From assembly GCF_029958925.1 (NCBI RefSeq), contig NZ_CP124616.1, positions 1,488,001 to 1,552,000 of the forward strand: 64,000 nucleotides of DNA, given 5' to 3'. Below the pieces are notes generated by a model, which was given only the letters and a program-made list of their open reading frames with translations, did no database searches and had not been told where the DNA came from. A program made the translations under genes and the position numbers. The stretch's first letter is position 1. Every line of letters starts with the position of its first letter. The stretch comes from Tropicibacter oceani. Its GTDB lineage: Bacteria > Pseudomonadota > Alphaproteobacteria > Rhodobacterales > Rhodobacteraceae. Below, in pieces: positions 1 to 9,490 of the stretch.

Positions 1-182
1 TAAATATTCAGGCGAACCGTTGGCTGTCGCGGCGACACGCGGGTGTCGTTGGTGGACCACATCACGACGACATGGTCGCCAGTGTGCAGCTCTGCATCGA
101 AATACCACCATTCGAAATCCATTTCCCGGTTTTCCATTGGGAACGGCAAATGCATTGCGTCGTGTTTCAAGAACTCAGTCAT
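1..182 (-). CDS. CrtC/AttH-like lipocalin-fold protein, N-terminal part only
   Basis: Partial gene leaving the window at its left edge; about 60 N-terminal residues are visible. They contain the segment DFEWWYFDAEL, which resembles the N-terminal signature of the CrtC/AttH (hydroxyneurosporene hydratase-like) family, whose members act on carotenoids or other hydrophobic compounds. The start at 182 is chosen because GGAGA lies 5 nt upstream; an in-frame ATG at 194 is the alternative. It is the third gene of a minus-strand run after pirin and an FAD oxidoreductase, 40 bp behind the latter, so probably co-transcribed. Substrate is unknown. Confidence 0.5.
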   Translation of the reverse strand, partial: MTEFLKHDAMHLPFPMENREMDFEWWYFDAELHTGDHVVVMWSTNDTRVSPRQPTVRLNI

Positions 183-222
183 ACTGGTCTCCATATTCAA
201 TGAACCTCTCGAGTTGGCTTGA

Positions 223-1308
223 TCAGCTCTTTCGGCCCAAGAGTTTGTTGTATTTGGACAAAAACAGGTCCGCGCCTTTCATCTTGCTGGTCAGGAAGTC
301 GCCAGCGGTGAAGAAGGCGAGGAAGGAATTCCCCTGTTTGGGGCCAAGCGGCACAAGGATCGGCGCCTTGCTGCCCCATGGCTTGTAAGGCTTCATGTCT
401 TCGACGGTTTTGCCCTGCCCCAATCCGGACAGCGTCGCCTTGAGCCAAGGCAGTTGGCGGCTGATGGCGACGATGGTCATCGCGTCGCCTGCATCCGCGA
501 CATCGCCGGCCGCGAAAACATTGGGCAGCGACGATGGGCGCATCCACGGGTCGACCTTGATCCGGTTTGCCGTCGTTTTCTGGACACCGGCAAGTGTTTC
601 AAGCACCTCGGAATTCGCGCGCGATCCGATAGCCGGAAAGATCAGGTCAAAATCGTGCTGTGACCCATCGGCAAGTTGCAGGGTTCCCGCATAAGGCTCG
701 GTCAAGCTTTGCAGGTTCTCCGCCCTCTGGCCAAGAATGAGCGTGACGCCAGCCTTGCGTAGTTTCGCAGCCAAAGAGGTGCCCAGCTTTGACGGCATCG
801 CCCCGAACAACGCCTCGTCGCTCGAGATCAACGTCACCTTCTTGTCCGGCATGGCATAGGCAATTTCGCCTGCAAGCTCGGTGCCAACGGCACCCGCCCC
901 GACAATGCCGATGCTCCGCGCCGCTTTGAGTTGCTGGTGAATGCGCTGGTTGTCCGCCTTGAGGCCAGCGATATCGGCGCCCTTAGGCTTGAAGGGCATG
1001 GCGTTGCCGGAACCGGTGGCAACAACGATTTGATCCGCCTCTACCCGAGTGCCGTCCTCCAACGTGACACCCTTTGCGTCGATGGCTTTTACCTTGGACG
1101 CGATGACCCTGCCGTTCGTAAGCAGCCGATCATAGGGAATGAGAGCGCGATCCAGCAGCGAAGGGTCGACAACCGCGCGGATCATGGCCGGCGCGTGAAC
1201 GAAGTGACTGCGCGGCTCGATCAATGTGACGTCTGCGGTGTCGTCGAGAGACTTCGCGAGTTCGGCGCCTATGTAACCGCCGCCGACAATGGCAATTTTC
1301 TGTGACAT
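223..1308 (-). CDS. NAD(P)/FAD-dependent oxidoreductase, FSP1/AIF-like
   Basis: 361-residue pyridine-nucleotide-disulfide-type oxidoreductase. A FAD-binding GGGYIGAELA motif lies at the N-terminus, a second dinucleotide motif (GAGAVGTELAGE) in the middle for NAD(P)H, and NVFAAGDVADAG near residue 270 is the typical second FAD contact. There is no CxxxxC redox disulfide, which fits the FSP1/AIFM2 and NDH-2-like group that reduces quinones or similar acceptors rather than thiols. The ATG at 1308 was chosen; a TTG three codons upstream is less likely. Located 36 bp downstream of pirin on the same strand. The physiological acceptor is not deducible. Confidence 0.8.
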   Translation of the reverse strand: MSQKIAIVGGGYIGAELAKSLDDTADVTLIEPRSHFVHAPAMIRAVVDPSLLDRALIPYDRLLTNGRVIASKVKAIDAKGVTLEDGTRVEADQIVVATGSGNAMPFKPKGADIAGLKADNQRIHQQLKAARSIGIVGAGAVGTELAGEIAYAMPDKKVTLISSDEALFGAMPSKLGTSLAAKLRKAGVTLILGQRAENLQSLTEPYAGTLQLADGSQHDFDLIFPAIGSRANSEVLETLAGVQKTTANRIKVDPWMRPSSLPNVFAAGDVADAGDAMTIVAISRQLPWLKATLSGLGQGKTVEDMKPYKPWGSKAPILVPLGPKQGNSFLAFFTAGDFLTSKMKGADLFLSKYNKLLGRKS

Positions 1309-1344
1309 GATTTCCAACCTTCCTGGGGGCCTTGCGGCGTTATT

Positions 1345-2238
1345 CTATGATTTGTGGGCGGCGTGATCGGCGGGATAGGTGATCTGTCCGAATTTCCCGG
1401 CGCGATACTCGCGGAAAGCCTCGGTCAGCGCGCCGTCGCTGTTCATGACAAAGGGGCCGCGCATGGCGATGGGGTCGGTGATCGCCTCACCGCCAAACAG
1501 CAGCAGATCGAGCGGTTCAACAGCCGGATTGGTTATCTCCAACGTCCCACCCCGGGCGTCCAATCCGATGAGGGTATGAGCGTCGATCCTGGCATCACCG
1601 ACCACGGCCCCCTGCGTCGGCAGGAATCCCGCAACAGGCAGACCGGCGTGCAAGGCGATATCGACCGTCGCAAGCGGCTCGATCCTGACGTGCCAGATAA
1701 ATTCGCCCGCATAGGTGGGGATGGGCGAGGATTGCCCATCATAAACGCCAAGCAGAACTTTGACCTCCCCACGCCCCCCCGCGAGCATGACAACGGGAAG
1801 GTCCGGGGATGGGACGGGCCTGTATTGCGCAGGCTCGATCTTGTTCGGCGCGGGCAGGTTGATCCAGAATTGAAAGGAATGCAGCACCCCGCCATCACGG
1901 CGCAGGGGCGTCGCGAGCATTTCGTCATGAACGATGCCGTTGCCCGCGTTCATCCATTGCACGCCTCCCGCCGTGACGGTGCTGTTGTTTCCAAGGCTGT
2001 CGAAATGGGTCATCGCGCCTTCCATGACATAGGTGAAGGTCACGATCCCCGCATGGGGATGGGCAAAGCTGCCATCAGGCTCGGGCAACTCACCGGCAGC
2101 GATGTCGCGCCTGGGCAGATGATCGAGAAGCAGGAACGGGCCGACCGCGTTCACAGCCCGGTTCGGAAGGGCTCGTGCGATGATAAATGTGCCGACCCGA
2201 TCAGGCTGCGCTGGCTCTTGGAAAGAAACGTGTTTCAT
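1345..2238 (-). CDS. Pirin family protein
   Basis: 297-residue bicupin of the pirin family. The N-terminal cupin shows the metal-binding HPHAG segment followed by WMNAGNGIVHDE, which supplies the second histidine and the glutamate of the usual His3-Glu site. Pirins are cytosolic Fe-binding proteins; some bacterial ones act as quercetin-type dioxygenases or redox sensors. It is the first gene of the minus-strand operon and is divergent from the LysR regulator at 2342, so that regulator probably controls it. Function beyond family assignment is inference. Confidence 0.85.
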   Translation of the reverse strand: MKHVSFQEPAQPDRVGTFIIARALPNRAVNAVGPFLLLDHLPRRDIAAGELPEPDGSFAHPHAGIVTFTYVMEGAMTHFDSLGNNSTVTAGGVQWMNAGNGIVHDEMLATPLRRDGGVLHSFQFWINLPAPNKIEPAQYRPVPSPDLPVVMLAGGRGEVKVLLGVYDGQSSPIPTYAGEFIWHVRIEPLATVDIALHAGLPVAGFLPTQGAVVGDARIDAHTLIGLDARGGTLEITNPAVEPLDLLLFGGEAITDPIAMRGPFVMNSDGALTEAFREYRAGKFGQITYPADHAAHKS

Positions 2239-2294
2239 TGGATTGCTCCGGTTGTTGATCCGGTGATAGGTGAAGTCAAACTTGATTGATATTT

Positions 2295-2309
2295 ATACTT
2301 TTTTAGTAT
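2295..2309. promoter_or_regulatory. Candidate LysR-type operator in divergent promoter
   Basis: In the 103-bp AT-rich gap between pirin and the LysR gene lies the perfect inverted repeat ATACT-TTTTT-AGTAT. It fits the T-N11-A consensus of LysR-type operators. Its position in the shared promoter suggests autoregulation plus control of the pirin operon. No experimental support. Confidence 0.55.
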
Positions 2310-2341
2310 CTACATAAGGTATTATTAAGTTGTGGTGCCTG

Positions 2342-3235
2342 ATGAAACTCGATCAACTGAACGTCTTGCGCGCCGTTGTTGAAACCGGCTCGGTCAAAGC
2401 GGCCGCCGAACGCCTCAACCGGACGCAGCCAGCGATCAGCCAGGCGTTGAAGGCCCTGGAATTCCAGACCGGAACCGAATTGTTTGACCGGTCGGGGTAT
2501 CGGCTTGAACTCACACCCGTCGGCAAACGGGTCTATCTTCAATCCTTGCGCGTTTTGACCGAGGCTGAGGATCTGGGTCAGTTGGTCCGGCATTTCGAGA
2601 AAGGGCAGGAAGAAACGATCACGATCGCGGTGGATGCCAGCACCGACCTCAACGCGCTGACCCCCGTCTTATGCAAACTGCAAACGGACTTTCCCGAGAC
2701 CCGCGTGGTCTTGCGCCCCGAGGTTCTGTCCGGCGCCATCGAGGCCGTAGAAACGGAAACCGCGGCAATCGCGATTTCGCCAATGTCCTCGATCATGCTC
2801 GAGGAAGAGGGTTTCGACTATATCCCCCTCGGGACATCGACGTTGCGCAATGTTACGTCACCATCCCTTTGGGCTGAGATGGACAATCCCAAGCGGCTCT
2901 CGGACTTGCGGCGCTTCCATCAGGTCATCGCAAGCGACAGCGGGCAAGCCGGAGGGCTGTTCGACCGCGAAATCGGCGTCCAGAAAGGCCAGCGCCGCTG
3001 GTACGTCAGCGACCTCCACACAAAGAAGCACCTTCTGATCGCGGGCCTCGGCTGGGGCCGCCTGCCAGAACACATGATCGCACAAGAGTTGAAGCAAGGG
3101 CGGCTGTGCGAGATAGACTTGCCACACACGCATCTTGCCTTCGACGTCACCATCTATGCGTTTCGCCAGCCCAAACCAATCGTCCGCGCCGTAGCGGAAT
3201 TGCTTTGGAGAGAATTTGAAGCCCATGCTGCGTAA
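2342..3235 (+). CDS. LysR-family transcriptional regulator
   Basis: 297-residue LTTR. The N-terminal winged HTH is clear (LDQLNVLRAVVETGSVKAAA, then NRTQPAISQALKALE, residues about 1-60), followed by the effector-binding domain (residues about 90-290). The start is the ATG at 2342, giving the usual LTTR N-terminus; an in-frame TTG at 2330 is less likely. It is divergent from the pirin/oxidoreductase/CrtC-like operon with a palindromic T-N11-A site between, the classic LTTR arrangement. The inducer is unknown. The gene ends about 190 bp before the IS array; that short gap shows no gene. Confidence 0.9.
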   Translation: MKLDQLNVLRAVVETGSVKAAAERLNRTQPAISQALKALEFQTGTELFDRSGYRLELTPVGKRVYLQSLRVLTEAEDLGQLVRHFEKGQEETITIAVDASTDLNALTPVLCKLQTDFPETRVVLRPEVLSGAIEAVETETAAIAISPMSSIMLEEEGFDYIPLGTSTLRNVTSPSLWAEMDNPKRLSDLRRFHQVIASDSGQAGGLFDREIGVQKGQRRWYVSDLHTKKHLLIAGLGWGRLPEHMIAQELKQGRLCEIDLPHTHLAFDVTIYAFRQPKPIVRAVAELLWREFEAHAA

Positions 3236-3426
3236 GGCATGTGTATCGTGGAAGTCGGCTTTGATAGCCGATTTCGCGACGCGTTTCTGCTCCTGATCCT
3301 TTATGAAAATAGGGCTCCGGCTATCCCCGTGATGCCGACAAATGCATCATGGAAACCCTGACAGTCGAATGGCAGCTTCGGCGAATTCCAAACGCGATTT
3401 CGCAGTCGCAGCGAACGTCGGCTTCC

Positions 3427-4965
3427 CGCCGATTCCGTGGAAAAACACCCATTCGCTGGCGCAGAATGTAGCCTTGTGCAGTGCGCGCGGGGGCCTTTCC
3501 TGTCAGGCTTTCCGCGGTTGCTGCGGTGCGGGAAGGACCTTGGCCATCTTGCGGAGGTTTTGGGCGGTTGCGGCGAGGAGGAATTCGTCGTTTGCACCGC
3601 ATGGGCCGCGTAGTCGGAGCCGGTTCAGGCCAAGGATCCGTTTGAGATGGGCAAAGAGCATCTCGACCTTCTTCCGCAGCTTCATCGAGATTACGTATTG
3701 CTCGGTCTTGGAAATGTCGCGGGCAACCTGTCGGGCGTCCTCATGTTCCTCACGGGTGATCTTGCGGGCATCAGCGTTCGGGCAGCACTTTGCCTTGGAG
3801 GGGCAAGCCTGGCAGACCTCTTTCAAAGCCCGATACCGGGCTGTTCCCTTGCCAGTCGGACCCCGGTTCGGGTCGGAATAATTCCGGCGGAATTGCTTCA
3901 GCTCCTGTCCTTCTGGGCAGATGTATTGATCGTTCTCCGCGTCCCATTCGAAGTCGGCGCGGGTCCAGGTCCCGTCGCTGCGCCCTGACTTGTCGATGAC
4001 CGGGATGTGCGGCGCGATCTGCTGATCGACCAACCAGCCGAGCATGGGGGCGGTGCCGTAGGCCGTGTCCGCGATCAGACGTTCAGGGTGCAGGTCGAAC
4101 CTGGCCTTGACCCGCTTGAGCATCGTTTTCGTGGAACCGACCTCGGCCTGCCGGATCGACCGTGTCGCTTCGACATCTACGATGACGCCATAGTCCGTAT
4201 CGATCAGGTAGTTGTCGGAATAACTGAAGAATGCCGGTCCCTTACGGGCCGCAGTCCATTGGCTGGCCGGGTCTGAATGTGATGTGAACTTGGGCTCGAC
4301 CTCGCTGGCGGCACCGAACGCTGCCTCGTCCAGGGTATCAAGATACTCGCGAACCGCCCGGGGCGCGTCGGCGGGATCGATCGCGCCGGCATCCCACTCC
4401 TCCTTGGGCGTCGAGTTCTGCTTGTTGGCATCAGCCTCGATCAGACTGGCATCCACCGCCATGCGCTGTCCGCTGACCAAGCCCTCTTCGATGCACCGCG
4501 CGACGGTCGTCTCGAACAAGTGGCGGAGCAGTTCGCTGTCGCGGAAACGCCCATGCCGGTTCTTCGAGAACGTGGAATGGTCAGGGACGCGGTCGCTGAG
4601 GTCCAGGCGGCAAAACCACCGATACGCCAGGTTCAGATGCACCTCTTCACACAGCCGCCGTTCGGACCGGATGCCGAAGCAATATCCCACCAGCAGCATG
4701 CGGATGAGGAGCTCGGGATCGACGGAAGGCCGCCCGGTATGGCTGTAGAAATCGGCGAGGTAGCGACGGATGCCGGACAGGTCCACGAACCGGTCAATCG
4801 ATCGCAGGAGGTGGCTCTGGGGCACATGATCCTCGAGCGAGAACTCGTAGAACAGCACCGGTTGCGCCTCTTGCCGCGGTCCCATCATCACCAATCCTCC
4901 CAACCATTGCGGGAATTGAATCAGCCGAGAGCCCTTCGATCAAGGGCGAGTTTTTCAACAAAATA
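3427..4965 (-). mobile_element. IS1182-family insertion sequence, copy 1
   Basis: First unit of the array. Imperfect terminal inverted repeats are visible: GTGGAAAAACACCC at 3437-3450, and GTTGAAAAACTCGCCC on the opposite strand at 4944-4959. The exact insertion-sequence ends within the repeat unit cannot be fixed, because the sequence between adjacent inverted repeats may be retained target or spacer. Confidence 0.75.
3503..4903 (-). CDS. IS1182-family transposase, copy 1
   Basis: 466-residue DDE transposase. The N-terminal domain (about residues 10-110, including LEDHVPQSHLLRSIDRFVDL) and the HSTFSKNRHGRF segment are typical of the IS1182/IS5-related superfamily. Candidate catalytic residues are the aspartates in MAVDASLIEAD and LIADTAYGT and the glutamate in KKVEMLFAHLKR. 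Between the second D and the E sits a cysteine-rich insertion (CPEG ... CQACPSKAKCCP), characteristic of IS1182. The reading frame is intact, so the copy is potentially active. The LysR gene lies upstream in the window and the second copy follows directly. Confidence 0.9.
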   Translation of the reverse strand: MGGLVMMGPRQEAQPVLFYEFSLEDHVPQSHLLRSIDRFVDLSGIRRYLADFYSHTGRPSVDPELLIRMLLVGYCFGIRSERRLCEEVHLNLAYRWFCRLDLSDRVPDHSTFSKNRHGRFRDSELLRHLFETTVARCIEEGLVSGQRMAVDASLIEADANKQNSTPKEEWDAGAIDPADAPRAVREYLDTLDEAAFGAASEVEPKFTSHSDPASQWTAARKGPAFFSYSDNYLIDTDYGVIVDVEATRSIRQAEVGSTKTMLKRVKARFDLHPERLIADTAYGTAPMLGWLVDQQIAPHIPVIDKSGRSDGTWTRADFEWDAENDQYICPEGQELKQFRRNYSDPNRGPTGKGTARYRALKEVCQACPSKAKCCPNADARKITREEHEDARQVARDISKTEQYVISMKLRKKVEMLFAHLKRILGLNRLRLRGPCGANDEFLLAATAQNLRKMAKVLPAPQQPRKA

Positions 4966-6504
4966 CGCCGATTCCGTGGAAAAACACCCATTCGCTGGCG
5001 CAGAATGTAGCCTTGTGCAGTGCGCGCGGGGGCCTTTCCTGTCAGGCTTTCCGCGGTTGCTGCGGTGCGGGAAGGACCTTGGCCATCTTGCGGAGGTTTT
5101 GGGCGGTTGCGGCGAGGAGGAATTCGTCGTTTGCACCGCATGGGCCGCGTAGTCGGAGCCGGTTCAGGCCAAGGATCCGTTTGAGATGGGCAAAGAGCAT
5201 CTCGACCTTCTTCCGCAGCTTCATCGAGATTACGTATTGCTCGGTCTTGGAAATGTCGCGGGCAACCTGTCGGGCGTCCTCATGTTCCTCACGGGTGATC
5301 TTGCGGGCATCAGCGTTCGGGCAGCACTTTGCCTTGGAGGGGCAAGCCTGGCAGACCTCTTTCAAAGCCCGATACCGGGCTGTTCCCTTGCCAGTCGGAC
5401 CCCGGTTCGGGTCGGAATAATTCCGGCGGAATTGCTTCAGCTCCTGTCCTTCTGGGCAGATGTATTGATCGTTCTCCGCGTCCCATTCGAAGTCGGCGCG
5501 GGTCCAGGTCCCGTCGCTGCGCCCTGACTTGTCGATGACCGGGATGTGCGGCGCGATCTGCTGATCGACCAACCAGCCGAGCATGGGGGCGGTGCCGTAG
5601 GCCGTGTCCGCGATCAGACGTTCAGGGTGCAGGTCGAACCTGGCCTTGACCCGCTTGAGCATCGTTTTCGTGGAACCGACCTCGGCCTGCCGGATCGACC
5701 GTGTCGCTTCGACATCTACGATGACGCCATAGTCCGTATCGATCAGGTAGTTGTCGGAATAACTGAAGAATGCCGGTCCCTTACGGGCCGCAGTCCATTG
5801 GCTGGCCGGGTCTGAATGTGATGTGAACTTGGGCTCGACCTCGCTGGCGGCACCGAACGCTGCCTCGTCCAGGGTATCAAGATACTCGCGAACCGCCCGG
5901 GGCGCGTCGGCGGGATCGATCGCGCCGGCATCCCACTCCTCCTTGGGCGTCGAGTTCTGCTTGTTGGCATCAGCCTCGATCAGACTGGCATCCACCGCCA
6001 TGCGCTGTCCGCTGACCAAGCCCTCTTCGATGCACCGCGCGACGGTCGTCTCGAACAAGTGGCGGAGCAGTTCGCTGTCGCGGAAACGCCCATGCCGGTT
6101 CTTCGAGAACGTGGAATGGTCAGGGACGCGGTCGCTGAGGTCCAGGCGGCAAAACCACCGATACGCCAGGTTCAGATGCACCTCTTCACACAGCCGCCGT
6201 TCGGACCGGATGCCGAAGCAATATCCCACCAGCAGCATGCGGATGAGGAGCTCGGGATCGACGGAAGGCCGCCCGGTATGGCTGTAGAAATCGGCGAGGT
6301 AGCGACGGATGCCGGACAGGTCCACGAACCGGTCAATCGATCGCAGGAGGTGGCTCTGGGGCACATGATCCTCGAGCGAGAACTCGTAGAACAGCACCGG
6401 TTGCGCCTCTTGCCGCGGTCCCATCATCACCAATCCTCCCAACCATTGCGGGAATTGAATCAGCCGAGAGCCCTTCGATCAAGGGCGAGTTTTTCAACAA
6501 AATA
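4966..6504 (-). mobile_element. IS1182-family insertion sequence, copy 2
   Basis: Middle unit of the array, joined without unique sequence to copies 1 and 3 and carrying the same inverted-repeat-like ends shifted by 1539 bp. Confidence 0.75.
5042..6442 (-). CDS. IS1182-family transposase, copy 2
   Basis: Identical in translation to the transposase of copy 1 (466 residues, same candidate DDE residues and cysteine cluster). No frameshift or stop is seen. Identity among the copies indicates recent amplification or gene conversion. Confidence 0.9.
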   Translation of the reverse strand: MGGLVMMGPRQEAQPVLFYEFSLEDHVPQSHLLRSIDRFVDLSGIRRYLADFYSHTGRPSVDPELLIRMLLVGYCFGIRSERRLCEEVHLNLAYRWFCRLDLSDRVPDHSTFSKNRHGRFRDSELLRHLFETTVARCIEEGLVSGQRMAVDASLIEADANKQNSTPKEEWDAGAIDPADAPRAVREYLDTLDEAAFGAASEVEPKFTSHSDPASQWTAARKGPAFFSYSDNYLIDTDYGVIVDVEATRSIRQAEVGSTKTMLKRVKARFDLHPERLIADTAYGTAPMLGWLVDQQIAPHIPVIDKSGRSDGTWTRADFEWDAENDQYICPEGQELKQFRRNYSDPNRGPTGKGTARYRALKEVCQACPSKAKCCPNADARKITREEHEDARQVARDISKTEQYVISMKLRKKVEMLFAHLKRILGLNRLRLRGPCGANDEFLLAATAQNLRKMAKVLPAPQQPRKA

Positions 6505-8043
6505 CGCCGATTCCGTGGAAAAACACCCATTCGCTGGCGCAGAATGTAGCCTTGTGCAGTGCGCGCGGGGGCCTTTCCTGTCAGGCTTTCCGCGGTTGCT
6601 GCGGTGCGGGAAGGACCTTGGCCATCTTGCGGAGGTTTTGGGCGGTTGCGGCGAGGAGGAATTCGTCGTTTGCACCGCATGGGCCGCGTAGTCGGAGCCG
6701 GTTCAGGCCAAGGATCCGTTTGAGATGGGCAAAGAGCATCTCGACCTTCTTCCGCAGCTTCATCGAGATTACGTATTGCTCGGTCTTGGAAATGTCGCGG
6801 GCAACCTGTCGGGCGTCCTCATGTTCCTCACGGGTGATCTTGCGGGCATCAGCGTTCGGGCAGCACTTTGCCTTGGAGGGGCAAGCCTGGCAGACCTCTT
6901 TCAAAGCCCGATACCGGGCTGTTCCCTTGCCAGTCGGACCCCGGTTCGGGTCGGAATAATTCCGGCGGAATTGCTTCAGCTCCTGTCCTTCTGGGCAGAT
7001 GTATTGATCGTTCTCCGCGTCCCATTCGAAGTCGGCGCGGGTCCAGGTCCCGTCGCTGCGCCCTGACTTGTCGATGACCGGGATGTGCGGCGCGATCTGC
7101 TGATCGACCAACCAGCCGAGCATGGGGGCGGTGCCGTAGGCCGTGTCCGCGATCAGACGTTCAGGGTGCAGGTCGAACCTGGCCTTGACCCGCTTGAGCA
7201 TCGTTTTCGTGGAACCGACCTCGGCCTGCCGGATCGACCGTGTCGCTTCGACATCTACGATGACGCCATAGTCCGTATCGATCAGGTAGTTGTCGGAATA
7301 ACTGAAGAATGCCGGTCCCTTACGGGCCGCAGTCCATTGGCTGGCCGGGTCTGAATGTGATGTGAACTTGGGCTCGACCTCGCTGGCGGCACCGAACGCT
7401 GCCTCGTCCAGGGTATCAAGATACTCGCGAACCGCCCGGGGCGCGTCGGCGGGATCGATCGCGCCGGCATCCCACTCCTCCTTGGGCGTCGAGTTCTGCT
7501 TGTTGGCATCAGCCTCGATCAGACTGGCATCCACCGCCATGCGCTGTCCGCTGACCAAGCCCTCTTCGATGCACCGCGCGACGGTCGTCTCGAACAAGTG
7601 GCGGAGCAGTTCGCTGTCGCGGAAACGCCCATGCCGGTTCTTCGAGAACGTGGAATGGTCAGGGACGCGGTCGCTGAGGTCCAGGCGGCAAAACCACCGA
7701 TACGCCAGGTTCAGATGCACCTCTTCACACAGCCGCCGTTCGGACCGGATGCCGAAGCAATATCCCACCAGCAGCATGCGGATGAGGAGCTCGGGATCGA
7801 CGGAAGGCCGCCCGGTATGGCTGTAGAAATCGGCGAGGTAGCGACGGATGCCGGACAGGTCCACGAACCGGTCAATCGATCGCAGGAGGTGGCTCTGGGG
7901 CACATGATCCTCGAGCGAGAACTCGTAGAACAGCACCGGTTGCGCCTCTTGCCGCGGTCCCATCATCACCAATCCTCCCAACCATTGCGGGAATTGAATC
8001 AGCCGAGAGCCCTTCGATCAAGGGCGAGTTTTTCAACAAAATA
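6505..8043 (-). mobile_element. IS1182-family insertion sequence, copy 3
   Basis: Third unit. Its right end (GAGTTTTTCAACAAAATA) is followed by unique sequence beginning AGCCCGACGC, which marks the right border of the array. Confidence 0.75.
6581..7981 (-). CDS. IS1182-family transposase, copy 3
   Basis: Identical in translation to the other two transposases (466 residues), complete and uninterrupted. It is transcribed on the minus strand away from the TauE-like gene region, so read-through from this copy would enter copy 2. Confidence 0.9.
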   Translation of the reverse strand: MGGLVMMGPRQEAQPVLFYEFSLEDHVPQSHLLRSIDRFVDLSGIRRYLADFYSHTGRPSVDPELLIRMLLVGYCFGIRSERRLCEEVHLNLAYRWFCRLDLSDRVPDHSTFSKNRHGRFRDSELLRHLFETTVARCIEEGLVSGQRMAVDASLIEADANKQNSTPKEEWDAGAIDPADAPRAVREYLDTLDEAAFGAASEVEPKFTSHSDPASQWTAARKGPAFFSYSDNYLIDTDYGVIVDVEATRSIRQAEVGSTKTMLKRVKARFDLHPERLIADTAYGTAPMLGWLVDQQIAPHIPVIDKSGRSDGTWTRADFEWDAENDQYICPEGQELKQFRRNYSDPNRGPTGKGTARYRALKEVCQACPSKAKCCPNADARKITREEHEDARQVARDISKTEQYVISMKLRKKVEMLFAHLKRILGLNRLRLRGPCGANDEFLLAATAQNLRKMAKVLPAPQQPRKA

Positions 8044-8188
8044 AGCCCGACGCAGACATTCACGACATTGGAACCGAAGACGTACAGTCGAAAATGTCCG
8101 ATGTTCTTTCCCACACCAAAGCGAGCGTCACTGGTCTTCTCGCCTCGTTAGCTCGACATTTTCAGGATTAGTCACTTCCCATCAAAAC

Positions 8189-8941
8189 TCAGATGAATTG
8201 CAGCAAACCTGCAGCGCAGAACAACATCACAAGCCATATCACCACCGTCTTGAAGGAACCTGAAGGCGTCGCGAAGAACCTCCAAGATCCAAGCCATACC
8301 CCTGCGAGCAGTAACGGCAACGCGGCGAGACCTCGCCACACGGTGTTTGCGTCGTAATGGTCCGCTGCGAGCAACAACCCTCCGGTGATAACATCGGTGA
8401 AGAACATATAGCCGATCATCGTGGCGCGCATGGTGCGAGACGAAGCCGTTGATGCCGTGAAGAAGAGCGCCAGAACCAAACCGCTCAACGCAGTCGCGCC
8501 ATTTACAGCGCCAGCGATGAACCCCGCCACAACAAGGTGGGTATCGGAGGGCGAAAGGGGTTTGGGCCTCCAGACTAGCAGCAGAAAAGTCATCGACAGG
8601 ACAATGACATAGATTGCCATGCGGATGAGTTCTTCGACCGCGTAGGTGAGTAAATACACCCCGACCGGAACGCCCAAGAGACTGGCCGCAAGCAGAATGG
8701 CAAGGTATCGACGATTTATCCCCGACAAGATTTTGGGGGCCTGACTCGCCGATGCCAGAATTTCTAGTGCTATGGACAGGGGGACGAGTTGTGCTGGTGG
8801 GATGACAGGCATCGCTCCGATCATCAGGATCGTCGAAAAGCCAAAACCGGAGTAGCCGCGCACAAAGGCAGCCACGAAGACTACGGACATGAAAATCAAG
8901 AGAGCTATCGGCGATAGGTCAAGAAAGGAGTCGCCGAGCAT
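8189..8941 (-). CDS. TauE/SafE-family sulfite exporter-like permease
   Basis: 250-residue integral membrane protein with about eight hydrophobic segments. The N-terminal VAAFVRGYSGFGFSTIL segment and the mid-protein GFIAGAVNGATALSG repeat are the two half-signatures of the TauE/SafE family (putative export of sulfite, sulfoacetate or related C2 anions across the inner membrane). The gene is complete. It stands alone between the IS array and a region of decayed genes, so context does not define its substrate. Confidence 0.85.
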   Translation of the reverse strand: MLGDSFLDLSPIALLIFMSVVFVAAFVRGYSGFGFSTILMIGAMPVIPPAQLVPLSIALEILASASQAPKILSGINRRYLAILLAASLLGVPVGVYLLTYAVEELIRMAIYVIVLSMTFLLLVWRPKPLSPSDTHLVVAGFIAGAVNGATALSGLVLALFFTASTASSRTMRATMIGYMFFTDVITGGLLLAADHYDANTVWRGLAALPLLLAGVWLGSWRFFATPSGSFKTVVIWLVMLFCAAGLLQFI

Positions 8942-9212
8942 TCGTCTGTCCTTGATTTATTCCGGGAATGCCCAATCCGGACGCCCATTTAAAGCATGCC
9001 AGCACATTCGGAACGATGTGTCATATAGTTTAGGGTCGCGGATGTTCCGATCTTCCCTACAATTGCGCACAGAGCTGATTCTGGATGCCAAAACAGCACA
9101 ATGACCGGCTGCCCGGAGTTCCAAAGACATCTTTTGCTATCCGCGGGCCCTCGACACGGATTCGCTGAAAATTCACTTTCATGCTCCTCGGGCGTTCGTA
9201 CGCCTACTTCCG

Positions 9213-9490
9213 CGCTTCCAGGTTCCCACATGAACTGGCGATAGGTGGCGCCGTTGACCGCTATCTGGTCGATCCTGACGATCTTGCCGTCATGAACCAT
9301 CACATACAGAAACGGCTCGTCACCGAGGCGGAAGGTCGCCGGGACCGACGGCGGGATGGCGACGCTGTCGACGAAGAACTCGTGGTCCATGAAGGTCTGA
9401 AAGGCGAACCGGCCCGCAGCGATGTAGGTCGACGTCGATGTCGAAATGCTGGGAGCGGGCAAGTGCCTCGGCAGCCTCGGGGGAAACCTA
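9213..9490 (-). pseudogene. NTF2/SnoaL-like protein remnant
   Basis: Two coding-quality segments in different minus-strand frames abut: one reading PEAAEALARSQHFDIDVDL (about 9430-9480), then RFAFQTFMDHEFFVDSVAIP and LYVMVHDGKIVRIDQ (about 9213-9410). Together they resemble the second half of a SnoaL-like/NTF2 polypeptide, ending near FMWEPG, and a single-base shift would restore continuity. No start codon or full-length frame remains. The family call is tentative. Confidence 0.4.

Larger units (their letters stand above)
3427..8043 (-). repeat. Tandem triplication of a 1539-bp IS1182-family unit
   Basis: Three head-to-tail units fill 4617 bp = 3 x 1539. The repeat phase is set by the first shared bases (CGCCGATTCC) at 3427, 4966 and 6505 and by the last shared bases at 4965, 6504 and 8043, where the flanks diverge. 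The three encoded transposases translate identically. No unique spacer separates the units, so this looks like tandem amplification or serial insertion rather than three independent insertions. Confidence 0.9.

Noticed and set aside
20-388. Plus-strand frame at the left edge.
   Set aside because: It is antisense to the CrtC-like and oxidoreductase genes and has no coding features.
3427-8043. Regular repeats considered as a CRISPR or satellite array.
   Set aside because: The repeat unit is 1539 bp and encodes a complete transposase; there are no short repeats with spacers.
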